Position numbers and translations under genes: made by a program
Part shown: positions 36,401 through 45,751 of the stretch, in pieces
How positions within the stretch are numbered: the stretch's first letter is position 1
Layout: every line of letters begins with the position of its first letter
The notes under the pieces: generated by a model
What the model saw: the letters and a program-made list of their open reading frames with translations, nothing else
Told to the model about the DNA's origin: nothing
Databases searched by the model: none
NCBI RefSeq assembly: GCF_038630985.1
Contig: NZ_CP152049.1
Location: 1,058,001 to 1,122,000 of the forward strand
Length of the DNA stretch: 64,000 nt
Source: Paenibacillus sp. FSL H8-0548
Lineage (GTDB): Bacteria; Bacillota; Bacilli; Paenibacillales; Paenibacillaceae
Direction: 5' to 3'

Positions 36401-38304
36401 CGGTAACGGCGGATAATATGGCACCTGTAGCATTCTCCGTAACTCAAGCGGTGAACTTGCCAAACGCTCCCGCAAATCCGCACAATCTTGTGGCTGCCGG
36501 AGGGGATCGGCAGATTGGTTTGAGCTGGAATACGGTAACAGGCGCAACGTATTACAATATTTATATGGCTGTTGATTCAGGTCAATTTGACGATGAACCA
36601 ATAGTTGTCGTTGAGGATAATTCCTACATTGTGCAAAATCTAATAAATGGCACGGCCTATTCCTTTGTAGTGAAAGCGGGAAATGCGGGAGGTCTGAGTG
36701 CGGAGTCGAATCAAGTCAATGCAACGCCTGCGACCTTACCGTCTTCGCCGACGAATGTAACAGCAGTCACCGGAAACGGACAAGCCTCAATTACATTTAC
36801 AGCTCCGGCAGACAATGGAGGAAGTGAAGTTACTGGTTATGAGGTTACGGCAACACCGGGTAATGTGCTTACTACAGGCCTGACAAGCCCGATTGTCGTG
36901 ACAGGCTTAACGAATGGCATCAGCTATACGTTTACGGTAAAGGCGATTAGCGCGGCAGGAAAGAGTGAGTCGTCCATCGAATCCAATTCCATCGTTCCGG
37001 CATTGCCGCCTAGCAGCGACGATAATGCTCCAGCGCGTCCAGAAACAACCAATAATGGAGTAGAAATCCTCGTTAACGGCAAAGTGGAGAATGCGGGAAC
37101 CGCAACGATGAGCAAGCGACAAGATCAATCCGTCATTACAGTGACTGTTGATCAGAAGAAGCTTGATGACAAGCTGAAGGAGGAAGGGCAGCATACCGTT
37201 GTCACAATCCCAGTCAATACCAATTCTGATGTCGTGATTGTCGAACTAAACGGGGAAATGGTTAAAAATCTGGAAAGCAAGCAGGCGGTTCTGGAAATTA
37301 AAACGGACAAATCGACCTATACGCTGCCTGCACTGCAGCTCAATATGGATGCCATCATTAAGCAACTTGGCGAATCGGTCAATTTGAATGACATCAAGCT
37401 GCAGATCGAAATCGCAGCTTCTCCAAATCATATGTCGCAAGTGGTAGAGAGTGCAGCAGCTAAATACGAGTTTGTGCTTGTCGTGCCTCCGCTCGATTTT
37501 ACCATTAGAGCCGTGTATGGCAGCACGACTGTCGATGTATTTCAATTCAATGCCTATGTCGAAAGAATGATAGCAATTCCGGACGGCGTAGATCCGAACA
37601 ATATTACAACTGGTGTAGTGGTTGATCCGGACGGAACCGTTCGCCATGTACCGACTAAGATCGTGCGTATTGATGGGAAATATTATGCGCAGATCAACAG
37701 CTTGACGAACAGCATGTATTCAATTGTTTGGAATCCGCTTGAATTCAATGATGTGTTCGGCCATTGGTCGGAGCAAGCTGTCAACGACATGGGCTCAAGA
37801 ATGATTGTTTCGGGTGCGGGTAACGGCATATTCAATCCTGATCAAGATATTACTCGTGCTGAATTTGCGGCTATCCTCGTTCGGGGTCTGGGACTCAAGC
37901 CGGAGGATGGAACAGCGCCGTTCTCGGATGTGAAGGCATCGGACTGGTACAGCGGCGTGATTAACACGGCTTATGAATATCAATTGATTAACGGCTTCGA
38001 GGATGGATCGTTCCGACCGAACCAGAAGATCACAAGAGAGCAGGCTATGGTTATCATCTCTAAAGCGATGTCGATAACCGGGCTGAAGGAGAAGCTTCCG
38101 AATCATGAGACCAATATAACGTTGCGCCCGTACACAGATGCGGAACAAATATCCGATTGGGCGATCAGCAGCATAGCCGACAATGTTGGGGCAGGTATTG
38201 TAAGCGGGAAACCTGGCAATCTATTAGCGCCAAAGGCATTCATAACGAGGGCCGAGGTTGCGGTGATTGTACAAAAGCTGCTTCAAAAGTCCGAACTTAT
38301 TTAA
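33442..38304 (+). CDS. Very large S-layer-homology surface protein with NHL, repeat and FN3 domains
   Basis: About 1620 residues. A signal peptide (about 1-28, ending AVQA) is followed by NHL-like beta-propeller repeats (about 32-315; PHGVAVDEDGILYVTD, PRAVAVDANGTMYVTD), a bacterial Ig-like segment, about seven repeats of some 55 residues with the core SLAVxxNxLYAxWxE...IRVKKYxG (about 410-780), another Ig-like region, two fibronectin type III domains (about 1010-1190), a linker domain and three C-terminal SLH domains (about 1435-1620) that bind the cell wall. The ATG at 33433 is two bases from AAAGGAAG; the TTG at 33442 fits better. It lies behind the REC-SARP/kinase operon and is a likely target. 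Confidence 0.92.
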   Translation: MNANRLLIITLIVSLIVGAGAFPQAVQAESTEYAFNTPHGVAVDEDGILYVTDTGKHAVFVLDSDGNLIRTLGTPGASGSSNSHLNYPQGVAVGKDAGGQKRIYVLDAFNMRIQIFDDTGLYLNTWTFTDGGTVDIKIGNGKIYVVSQNYSILIFNPADGTYVSRVVYNLLEGANRRPTGLDIGVDGKLYVTTSDGNLIYILNSDAVSKLATLEVGIASNSRLTIDSSGKLYVVESSNYAVRVFSSNGTLLQTLGTPGTQGTDNNGFRLPRAVAVDANGTMYVTDMTAKKVKVFTADGTYITSYPLPLAVQITGFDAIEDVQAGAEGNSAYADAAAVIAALPGSVTANNELITVPVASWLDTDGYNPNEAGSYTFTAVLGGIPAGYANGGNYTAMIEVVVIPYIPIVWKPADSGGLNVDALSNADSPSLAVINNELYAVWQEYNGTANQIRVKKYDGAKWISIDGSDVNGLNMDASQGASIPKLIGFDHTLYAVWSETSGNADQIRVKKYGDDGWESAEGDQSTGLNLKPEQGAGSPSLAVFNDSLYAIWEDLGGSYGSEIRVKKYTGTGWTSLDDGEYGLNVNAFGNGRLPEMKVFNNALYAIWQEDDSLGVQQIRIKKYDGDEWTTAGGDENNGLNAGSSRNAFNPALAVFDNELYAVWEELNESNIKQIRVKKYAGDTSWISVDGDGLNADFSKNALNSSLAVLDNALYVIWEEQNDSYSSQIRAKKYDGNRWTIVDINGANGLGVVATNPSLIAFEDSLYAAWVENGKIRVVKPGILTETTASTSNNSYSFSSSSVTAGSTVTLTATGDRQAEAGVVSGDERYVPVSWSSSPSGMQGTFNLGGEGYVSTYTPSVAGADTVTVVFNKQRWDGELWTATADIDSKTTTITVVEAPTYTIDAISDQMLIELIQGYGSDSQEIKTIQITNTGTGSLTNLSASLSGMNAEDFVITQPDATVNSGAPATSFTVQASNGLPAGTYTSIITVTADNMAPVAFSVTQAVNLPNAPANPHNLVAAGGDRQIGLSWNTVTGATYYNIYMAVDSGQFDDEPIVVVEDNSYIVQNLINGTAYSFVVKAGNAGGLSAESNQVNATPATLPSSPTNVTAVTGNGQASITFTAPADNGGSEVTGYEVTATPGNVLTTGLTSPIVVTGLTNGISYTFTVKAISAAGKSESSIESNSIVPALPPSSDDNAPARPETTNNGVEILVNGKVENAGTATMSKRQDQSVITVTVDQKKLDDKLKEEGQHTVVTIPVNTNSDVVIVELNGEMVKNLESKQAVLEIKTDKSTYTLPALQLNMDAIIKQLGESVNLNDIKLQIEIAASPNHMSQVVESAAAKYEFVLVVPPLDFTIRAVYGSTTVDVFQFNAYVERMIAIPDGVDPNNITTGVVVDPDGTVRHVPTKIVRIDGKYYAQINSLTNSMYSIVWNPLEFNDVFGHWSEQAVNDMGSRMIVSGAGNGIFNPDQDITRAEFAAILVRGLGLKPEDGTAPFSDVKASDWYSGVINTAYEYQLINGFEDGSFRPNQKITREQAMVIISKAMSITGLKEKLPNHETNITLRPYTDAEQISDWAISSIADNVGAGIVSGKPGNLLAPKAFITRAEVAVIVQKLLQKSELI

Positions 38305-38370
38305 AAGTATAAAAAGCGTTTGCTCCCCGTGTTTGACGTATAGTCATAGTGGGAACATCAATTCAGTAAG

Positions 38371-38412
38371 TGGCCTTAGTCTTGAATTCTATGAGACTAA
38401 GGCCTTTTTTTT
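38371..38412 (+). terminator. Strong intrinsic terminator after SLH protein gene
   Basis: GGCCTTAGTCT and AGACTAAGGCC form an 11-bp stem followed by eight T. Confidence 0.9.
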
Positions 38413-38549
38413 AAAACTATGAGTATTCTTACATATCACTGAGAAATGAGCTTTTCTTCTAATGGACGCTGATAGCCGTTTCACCTTGGCTGTTACAGCT
38501 ATGTTATAATGCTGACAAGATTATAAATTAGAGGGAGGCTGTCATTGCT

Positions 38550-38685
38550 ATGTCCATACCTGAAAAATGGATAAACCGGTAGCTTAACCCTGGAATAAGC
38601 AAAAGAATTGACCGAAGAGATTAAGAAAATGCATGAAGAAGAACTGAGGCATTCTTTTTTAAAGGACAATAGGGGGACAGCTTAA
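38550..38685 (+). pseudogene. Degenerate short ORF before pRiA4b ORF-3-like gene
   Basis: A frame starting ATG at 38550 behind GAGGGAGG reads MSIPEKWINR and then hits TAG. The shifted frame continues with AKELTEEIKKMHEEELRH to a TAA at 38683-38685 that touches the next ATG. It looks like a small coupled gene that has decayed by one frameshift and nonsense changes. Confidence 0.45.
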
Positions 38686-39822
38686 ATGATCTATATTTGC
38701 AAAATAGAACTAGATGATATTGCTCCAAGCATATGGCGTCAATTTCAATTTCATCCTGAGATTACGTTTCATCAGCTTCATAAACTCATACAAGTGATGA
38801 TGGGCTGGGAGGATTATCATTTGTATGAGTTTCATATCTGTGGACAAGCCATTGGTTTGCCTAACCCGACATTCGAGGATATGGAATCACGTGAAGTACT
38901 GAATGCGCAGAAAGAAATGGTGAGCAACCATTTGCAAAAGGAAAATACGGAATTTTCCTACATCTATGATTTTGGCGATAATTGGAAGCACACAATTAAG
39001 TTAGAGAAAATAGATTCTTCAGCTTCTGAGCTAATCTCTCCCATTTGTTTGGGCGGGGAGCGCAGCTGCCCTCAGGAGGATGTTGGTGGCGTGTGGGGTT
39101 ATCAAAATATGATGGATGCGCTGCTTACTCCGAATCATCCGGAACATGACGAATTTAAAGAATGGCTGAAAGAAGGATATGATCCTGAGACTTTTCACTG
39201 TGACGAAGTTAATGACAAGCTTCGCGAGCGGAGAAACAAGCTAATACCGAAATCACTCATTCCACAAGCCGAGGAAAAAATACCTGTAAAGCTGACCAAG
39301 ACGTCTCTGAACAAGTATCTGAAGAGCATGAGCCAGGAACAGTTGAAGGAACTTGTAAAAGAATGCTTTGGCGTTAGCAAAGAAATCGAACGGTTCCTCT
39401 TCGTCAAAATTTTAGGGGAAGAAGCGGTGGAGTCGCTATTCCTTGAATATCGCAAAAAAATCGAACATCAATTTTTTCCTCAGCGCGGCCACGGAAAGCT
39501 AAAGCTGCAGGAAGCGAAGAAGGCAATATCCGAATTCAAAAAACTGACGGGCAGCGAGAAATATAGTTTTGAGCTAAAGCTATTCTACGTCGAGATGGGC
39601 GTTTCTTTTACCCTTACCTATGGCGATATCGACGAGCGGTTTTACGAAAGCATGGAATCGATGTATGAAGATGTGGTTCAGACGGTGAATTTTGATGATA
39701 CTGCCGAGCTGTTTGAAGAATACGAGAAACGAATTGGCACGATAGTGTCGGATACGGATGGAATCGGTTGGGGATTTCACGATACTTTGTCCTATTTGTA
39801 CGAGCAAATAAGATGGATTTAA
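38686..39822 (+). CDS. pRiA4b ORF-3-like family protein
   Basis: A 378-residue protein whose first 170 residues match the plasmid pRiA4b ORF-3 family: DDIAPSIWRQFQF, TFHQLHKLIQVMMGWEDYHLYEF, and YIYDFGDNWKHTI. The C-terminal 200 residues are an extra helical part I do not recognise. AGGGGGA precedes the ATG. Members of this family are often found near mobile DNA; molecular role unknown. Confidence 0.87.
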   Translation: MIYICKIELDDIAPSIWRQFQFHPEITFHQLHKLIQVMMGWEDYHLYEFHICGQAIGLPNPTFEDMESREVLNAQKEMVSNHLQKENTEFSYIYDFGDNWKHTIKLEKIDSSASELISPICLGGERSCPQEDVGGVWGYQNMMDALLTPNHPEHDEFKEWLKEGYDPETFHCDEVNDKLRERRNKLIPKSLIPQAEEKIPVKLTKTSLNKYLKSMSQEQLKELVKECFGVSKEIERFLFVKILGEEAVESLFLEYRKKIEHQFFPQRGHGKLKLQEAKKAISEFKKLTGSEKYSFELKLFYVEMGVSFTLTYGDIDERFYESMESMYEDVVQTVNFDDTAELFEEYEKRIGTIVSDTDGIGWGFHDTLSYLYEQIRWI

Positions 39823-40394
39823 TGACTTTTAATAAAACTTCTTGAAAGGCGGAGCGTGTACATAGGTGTGAAACAAATTGACCATGGCAAGCTGCCGCCC
39901 TCATCGCTGAGCATAATCGCACCGATCTCCAGTATGTCTGCAAGGTGCCGATGGCTTTTTAAGACTGTGAGTTGTCGTGAAACGTATATTTGATATATTC
40001 GAGATGTACTACATTTATAATTTGTTGCATTATAGGGAAAAGAAGGGGATTGTGAAACGGTGTCGAATCTACATCTTAAGTCCTAGTCCCCTAATAACCG
40101 AGCAGTTCAAATAATGGTTCTATGTTGTCCGTATATTTACTAAAATCAAACCGATAATATTTTGTGCATATTTGTGTACTTAATAATCGGTTTTTAGTTG
40201 TGTTATGAATTTCTCAGAGTTAGAACGTTTGTTTGCCGACAATATTGTGAAAAGTAGGATCTATAATTAAATTAAGATGTGATACTGGTCTCGGGAGTGA
40301 TTTCATGAAGAAGTATTTACTTTGTGACATTGATAAGCAATGCTCGATTTACAGTTCATCGCTTCAACGCATACGAAAACAAGCTGCTTGGTAC
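39823..40394. other. Gene-poor junction region before transposase debris
   Basis: No intact gene. A short frame around 39880-39964 (AAALIAEHNRTDLQYVCKVP) could be a protein scrap. AAACCGAT at about 40148 and ATCGGTTT at about 40186 form an inverted repeat around 30 bases. The region is AT-rich. Confidence 0.35.
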
Positions 40395-40515
40395 TTTCAG
40401 GTTTTCGCAATTGGAACCCATGATGAATCTAGCCAAGATGGTAAGCGACATGAAGAAGGAATTCTGCGATGGTTTCATAGGAGGATGACAAACGGCCTGC
40501 TTGAAGGTGTGAATT
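40395..40515 (+). pseudogene. ISL3-family transposase remnant (C-terminal)
   Basis: EPMMNLAKMV in one frame and RHEEGILRWFHRRMTNG, then LLEGVN, in another reproduce the C-terminal ISL3 transposase pattern. A frameshift lies near 40445. It is only about 40 codons long and runs into an oppositely oriented IS1595 remnant. Confidence 0.65.
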
Positions 40516-40519
40516 TTAC

Positions 40520-40870
40520 CTATCCAGTAGAGCGGAAAACCTTCTTTTTTATGTTCGCAATGACTTCCATTTTGACGAGCAACGGATGTCCCTTTTTATT
40601 TTTAGAAAGCGCGACAAGCGCTCGGTTTTTGTCAGTGCCACGTTCACGATTGCCATTCTTAGTCGGAGCGTGGATGTGAAAATCTTCAATCTTCACAAGG
40701 TCTGAGAGCGTGTATTGTGCATCTCGGTCCGCCATTGCTTTAAGGATATTATGCATCATCGAGCATACCGTTTGATAACTGATTTTCAGATCATTTACAA
40801 TCAACGTTGCTGATACAATACTCTTATCATGAGCAACTAAAAAGATCGCTGCATATCAAATCGTTAAGTC
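40520..40870 (-). pseudogene. IS1595-family (ISXO2-like) transposase remnant
   Basis: The minus strand encodes AIFLVAHDKSIVSATLIV, then MADRDAQYTLSDLVKIEDF, then TKNGNRERGTDKNRALVALS, which follow the ISXO2-like DDE domain. The N-terminus and the end of the catalytic domain are missing, so it is dead. It borders the ISL3 scrap and marks an old insertion hot spot beside the defence cassette. Confidence 0.7.
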
Positions 40871-41368
40871 GAAGCGGTCTTCTCAAACATAGTACCAACG
40901 GTAAAATATTCATAAAGCGGGTTGTTACGTGTCATTATGGAATAGTAATCCTTATCTGTAAGAAACTTATTTTTAAATTGTGTGAAAGTAATAGCAGATT
41001 ATTTAGCTAAAGTACTCACGATGCGAACGTGTTTTTTTTTTTTTTTTATTGCACCAAACATTCGTTCATATATCTAGCGGATCCTGAGCTAATTGGAGAG
41101 CCATATAAATGCTCAATAAGGAATGGCAAAATAGGCTGATGCAGAGCGTTTATGCAGTTGAATAGACAGGATGCTATAATGAAAGGTGAATTTTTTGTGA
41201 AGTAAAAGGAACTCATTTTATATTATCAATATTATATGTGTATCTTTTCTTTTACTACGTTATCTTTGCTGGAGAATGTTATCCAGCAAAGATGGTTTAT
41301 GTTATAATAAAATTATACGAATGTACATTCTCATTATTGAGCTAATAACATTAGGGGGATCTTTACAT
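40871..41368. other. AT-rich leader region of the putative defence cassette
   Basis: No gene supported. It holds a 16-base T tract (41032-41047), AT-rich spacer, the perfect palindrome described separately (41262-41293) and a TATAAT at 41303-41308, likely the -10 box of the first cassette operon. Confidence 0.5.
41262..41293. promoter_or_regulatory. Perfect 12-bp-arm palindrome upstream of cassette operon 1
   Basis: ATCTTTGCTGGA and TCCAGCAAAGAT are separated by eight bases. TATAAT follows ten bases later, so the right arm covers the expected -35 region. This suits an operator for a dimeric repressor. No T-run follows, so a terminator role is less likely. Confidence 0.6.
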
Positions 41369-42268
41369 ATGAAATATGGGCAACATGAAACATTTCATTT
41401 ACGTTTAAATTGGTTACGTAAAGGGATTAAGATGATTCAGTCCAATCCAAGGTTTTTCTTTGAAAAAGACGCGGCTGAAATAATAGGACTCGGTAAAAAC
41501 ATGGTTCAATCATTACGGTTTTGGTTAACAGCTACCAATATTGCTATGGAGTTGAAAAACGAAGAAAATAAGAGTATTCACCTATTAACTGAATTAGGTG
41601 AAGTTGTTAATAAATATGATCCATACCTTGATTTTTCAGACTCATTGTCAGTATTACATTTTTCCTTAATTGATAAGGGGAATATTAACGATCGGCTCTT
41701 TGTATGGTATGGTTTTTTCAATACATTCTCCCGATCATCTTTTACTAAAGAAGAAGTCATTCATGAATTGAGTATTTGGGCGGCCCGTGAAGGTGAACAA
41801 ACTTCAGAAAATTCTCTAAAAAGGGATATAGATTGTATGATAAGATTATATATTGAAGTTCAGCAGTTTAAAGATCCTGAAGATGTTACACAAAGCCCAT
41901 TTGGAAAACTAAAGTTAGTATCTGTATCCGAGGAAAGTTCGAGCATATTTATAAAGAATAATCAAAGTTATAAAAATATAGGAGTCACTGCATTGATGTA
42001 TGTTTTATTAAAATACGGTGAACGAAATGAAACAGACAATGTATCTGTGGAGGAAATTGAAAGTAAACCCAGTTTATGGGGTAATATATTTCACCTACAA
42101 AGATCAGAGATAATCAATGCACTTGAAGAGCTTTCAGAGCATTTATATTATCCAATTATATTTCAAAGAACTAATAGATTAAATACTATACTATTACCTC
42201 AAATATCTCCTATCGAATATCTTAGAGATGAGTATGGTAGAAAGAACGGGGAAATTATTCATGACTAA
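41369..42268 (+). CDS. DUF4007-like protein, first gene of putative defence operon 1
   Basis: A 299-residue protein. The opening KYGQHETFHLRLNWLRKGI and LGKNMVQSLRFWLTATNI match my memory of the DUF4007 family, which occurs in DNA-modification and defence islands. The N-terminal HTH-like part (about 1-75) suggests DNA binding; the rest is helical. AGGGGGAT precedes the ATG at 41369, although the frame is open from 41276. Its end overlaps the next gene by eight bases (ATGACTAA). The AT-rich codon use is unlike the genes before 40 kb. Role: possible recognition or regulatory subunit of a modification complex (inference). Confidence 0.75.
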   Translation: MKYGQHETFHLRLNWLRKGIKMIQSNPRFFFEKDAAEIIGLGKNMVQSLRFWLTATNIAMELKNEENKSIHLLTELGEVVNKYDPYLDFSDSLSVLHFSLIDKGNINDRLFVWYGFFNTFSRSSFTKEEVIHELSIWAAREGEQTSENSLKRDIDCMIRLYIEVQQFKDPEDVTQSPFGKLKLVSVSEESSSIFIKNNQSYKNIGVTALMYVLLKYGERNETDNVSVEEIESKPSLWGNIFHLQRSEIINALEELSEHLYYPIIFQRTNRLNTILLPQISPIEYLRDEYGRKNGEIIHD

Positions 42269-45200
42269 TCAACTCAAATTTCACTCTAGTATTAATATCC
42301 GCTTTGACCTCGGGGAAGAAAACTTTGTGAATAGGTTTCTACCAACACCATTTCATATTACACCGTTTAAAGGGATTTTAAGTGGTGTATTAGGTGGGCA
42401 AAAATCACATATTATATCCGGGCCCTATGGTTCTGGTAAATCTCTAATGAGTACTATTATAACTGGACTAATCTCTAAACAATATAGTGATGTAGTTTTA
42501 GGAAGGTTATTGAAAAAGTTTGAAACAATAGACGATAAGGTTGGGGATATAATAAGGGAAGTAAATAATCATGAAATTAATTATATACCAGTCATACTAG
42601 ATGGGAATGTTCAAAATCTTCGGCGATCGTTAATATCATCAATTCATAAGGCGTTGAAGAAGGATGAAACTAATATTATTTTACCAAGCTTGATAATGGA
42701 AATAATTAACACTATTAAAAAATGGGAATTAGAGTTTCCTGCGACATTTTCTATGTTTATAAAAGAATTGGAAAATAAGAAACAGAAACTTTCTTCTTGG
42801 ATTAAACTTATAGAGAAATTTAACCAAGAAGAAATTGAATGGTTTACAAATATTTATCCGAGTCTAACTTCCGGTTCCTATTTTATTCCTGGTTTCTCAG
42901 GGGAGTTAGTTTCGCAAGTGAATCATATACTTGATGAGCTACAAAAGGTTGGCAAAGGGCTATTAATAGTTCATGATGAGTTTGGAAGATTCTTGCAGTC
43001 CCTTAATTCCAATGAAGTTCATGAGGCAATGCAAGATCTACAGGATATTGCTGAACTGGCGGATCACAATTCATACCAAAACTTAAGTATATTACTCATT
43101 ACTCATAAAAACATGAGACAATATGCGCAGCGTTTTAACGAGGATTTGCAAAAAGAATTCCAACGTATTGAAAAAAGATACGCTCTTTATAATGTGGAAA
43201 GTGATCAGTCAACATTTGTACGTATATCTAATATGGCTACTCAGTACATGCGCAGGGAATGGGACTCGGATGACTATCGAATGAATTTATGGAATGGTTT
43301 AACAAGGTATCCGCTTTTTCCAGAACTATCACAGTTTGAAAAAACATCACTTATAGTTGAAGGAAGTTATCCAATACACCCGGTTACTCTCTTTTGTATG
43401 CCAAAGCTAGCTAACATTGTTGCTCAAAATGAACGCACACTATTTACATTTTTGGAGAGTAACGAAAATGGTGGTCTAAAATATCACTATGAAAAATATA
43501 AGAACTGGTATACCGCTGATAAATTGTTTGATTACTTTGAGCCTGCTTTTGATGAATTCGAACATGACTCTAATACAAGAAAAAGTTATCTGTTATTTAG
43601 AAGATTGCAAAAACGATTGATCCCTTCTAGACATCTAGATGATCAATTGAAGATTATGAAACTATTAACAATCTGGGATATAACTAATCTGAATACCCGA
43701 GTAATACCAAGCTTAGATTTTATTTCATTTGCAATGATGTTAACCCTGGAGGAAACCCAAGAACTAATAGGTGAATTATATAAATTAAAAGTATTGCGTT
43801 ACTTAAATGATGAAAATCGATTTGTATTGTATGAAGGGAGTGTAGTTGATCTTAAATCGGAAATAGAAAGTAGGTTGCTTTTAACAAGTTTTTCTTTAGA
43901 ACAAAAACTTGAATCAGCAGAGAAATTATTAGAATCAAGGTTCTATCTACCTAAGCTTTATAATGATGAGAAGAGTGTAACAAGGTTTGCTGAAGTAATG
44001 ATTGCTCACTTATCCGAAGTTATTGGAGAAACGATCGAGTTTAAACTAAGTGAACAAGCTGATTTCAACATTGTATATATTGTTACTGATAATTTGGATG
44101 AGATAGAACAATTGAAAAAACAAATTCATTATATTTCAACTTGTTTCGAGAATGCAATTTTTGTGATACCGAAATATCCAGCTCATAGCATCTTTTATAA
44201 TCTTGAGAAATTGCTCGTGATTGAAAGTTTAGAACAAGATAAAGTATTTTTAATCCAAGATCGTTTTTTAATTGATGAATTAACTTTTTTGAAGCGGTCA
44301 TTACTTCATGATATAAGAATAACACTTAGTCCCTATGTGGGTTTTACTAGTGATTGTGAATGGATCTATGAGGGGAATTTTCTTCAAATTACAGATGAAC
44401 GTTCTTTAAGTAATAACCTTTCAAATATTATGAATAAGCTATATCCCTTTACACCTGAAGTGAGAAATGAATCCTTTAATAGAAGGAACATTGCAAAGGT
44501 GCAAGAAAAAGGAGCATATAAGGTAATTGATAAGATACTAGAAAATATAAAGATAAATAATAATGAAATTAATATCAGTGGTTTTGGCCCTGACTATTTG
44601 ATTTATGCGACTGTTCTAAAGAATAACGGACTGCATCCAATGAGGCCAGAGCTAATAAAGGATAGTTCACTTCTTTTGTTGCGTGAAAGTTTGCTGGCTG
44701 TTTTAAAGCAGGAGAAGGGATATTTTAAAGACCTGATTAATATTTTTAAGAATACTCCTTTCTCAGTACGTCAACCCATAATACCTGTTCTCTTACCAAC
44801 TTTACTTGGAAAAGAATGGAAATACATACTATTCTATAATAATGATATATTTATACAAGTGATTAATGGTGAACTTCTCTGGAAAATGGTAAGTGATCCA
44901 AGTAATTATACTTTTGCCTACCAAGCGATTGAAGGCAAGTATAGTGAACTGACAATACTTGTTGAGGAATGTTTCTCCGAATTTATTAAAGAGGAAGACA
45001 GAGGATCGCAAACCCCTGTCTATTTAAGCAAAGTACTAGTGCGATGGTATCAATCACTTCCTAGATTGGCTCGGATTTCAGATAAACAATCAGCACTATC
45101 AAATCAATTACGTGAGATCATCAGAGTTTGTGAAGTACGCCCCTTAGATGCAATGGAACTGTTGATACAATTTACAAATATGGGAAGAGATAACGAAAAG

Positions 45201-45737
45201 GTTAAATTTGCGAAAGCTGAAGGCGAGGAATATATTAATATAGTGCATAGGAATTACATGGAGAACATCATCTTTAATGCACTTCAGATTGAAAATTATG
45301 ATGATTTAGATACATGGGCAAAAGGATATTCTAATATTAAAAGAAGGACTTCTAAGTTGTTATCTGCAATAATAAGTTCGGGTTCTGAAAACTATGTGGA
45401 TACAATAGCTCAATCATTAGTTGGAGTCAGCAGGGAAGAATGGTCAGATGCAACTGATGATGTATTTCAAGCGGAGTTACTAAATGAATTATATAATATT
45501 AAAAGTCAGGATATATTAGAAGATTTTATTGAAATTAAGTCAGGAGAAAAATCGATTATATTACCTAAAGTTGAACTTTCCACGAAGTCCCATTTTATCT
45601 ATGATGATATAAGAAGAAAGCTCAAATATACAGGGAGAACTGTTACAAATGATGAAATATTAGTTATACTGTGGAGACTGATGCAGGATATCTCCACAAA
45701 AGATATGTTGGATGGGCTAGAAATGGAAAATAGTTAA
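42261..45737 (+). CDS. Large P-loop ATPase of putative defence operon 1 (BrxC/PglY-like layout)
   Basis: A 1158-residue protein. Walker A is SGPYGSGKS at residues 53-61 and Walker B is LLIVHDEFGRFL near 233-244, followed by a sensor-like LLITHKNM. The remaining 850 residues have no motif I recognise. Size, early P-loop and HDE(F/V)G(R/Q) Walker B recall BrxC/PglY ATPases of BREX systems, but I cannot show homology. It is translationally coupled to the DUF4007-like gene and 14 bases before the PAPS-reductase-like gene. GGGGA at 42248-42252 supports the ATG at 42261. Confidence 0.7.
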   Translation: MTNQLKFHSSINIRFDLGEENFVNRFLPTPFHITPFKGILSGVLGGQKSHIISGPYGSGKSLMSTIITGLISKQYSDVVLGRLLKKFETIDDKVGDIIREVNNHEINYIPVILDGNVQNLRRSLISSIHKALKKDETNIILPSLIMEIINTIKKWELEFPATFSMFIKELENKKQKLSSWIKLIEKFNQEEIEWFTNIYPSLTSGSYFIPGFSGELVSQVNHILDELQKVGKGLLIVHDEFGRFLQSLNSNEVHEAMQDLQDIAELADHNSYQNLSILLITHKNMRQYAQRFNEDLQKEFQRIEKRYALYNVESDQSTFVRISNMATQYMRREWDSDDYRMNLWNGLTRYPLFPELSQFEKTSLIVEGSYPIHPVTLFCMPKLANIVAQNERTLFTFLESNENGGLKYHYEKYKNWYTADKLFDYFEPAFDEFEHDSNTRKSYLLFRRLQKRLIPSRHLDDQLKIMKLLTIWDITNLNTRVIPSLDFISFAMMLTLEETQELIGELYKLKVLRYLNDENRFVLYEGSVVDLKSEIESRLLLTSFSLEQKLESAEKLLESRFYLPKLYNDEKSVTRFAEVMIAHLSEVIGETIEFKLSEQADFNIVYIVTDNLDEIEQLKKQIHYISTCFENAIFVIPKYPAHSIFYNLEKLLVIESLEQDKVFLIQDRFLIDELTFLKRSLLHDIRITLSPYVGFTSDCEWIYEGNFLQITDERSLSNNLSNIMNKLYPFTPEVRNESFNRRNIAKVQEKGAYKVIDKILENIKINNNEINISGFGPDYLIYATVLKNNGLHPMRPELIKDSSLLLLRESLLAVLKQEKGYFKDLINIFKNTPFSVRQPIIPVLLPTLLGKEWKYILFYNNDIFIQVINGELLWKMVSDPSNYTFAYQAIEGKYSELTILVEECFSEFIKEEDRGSQTPVYLSKVLVRWYQSLPRLARISDKQSALSNQLREIIRVCEVRPLDAMELLIQFTNMGRDNEKVKFAKAEGEEYINIVHRNYMENIIFNALQIENYDDLDTWAKGYSNIKRRTSKLLSAIISSGSENYVDTIAQSLVGVSREEWSDATDDVFQAELLNELYNIKSQDILEDFIEIKSGEKSIILPKVELSTKSHFIYDDIRRKLKYTGRTVTNDEILVILWRLMQDISTKDMLDGLEMENS

Positions 45738-45751
45738 AAGGTGGTCTGAAA

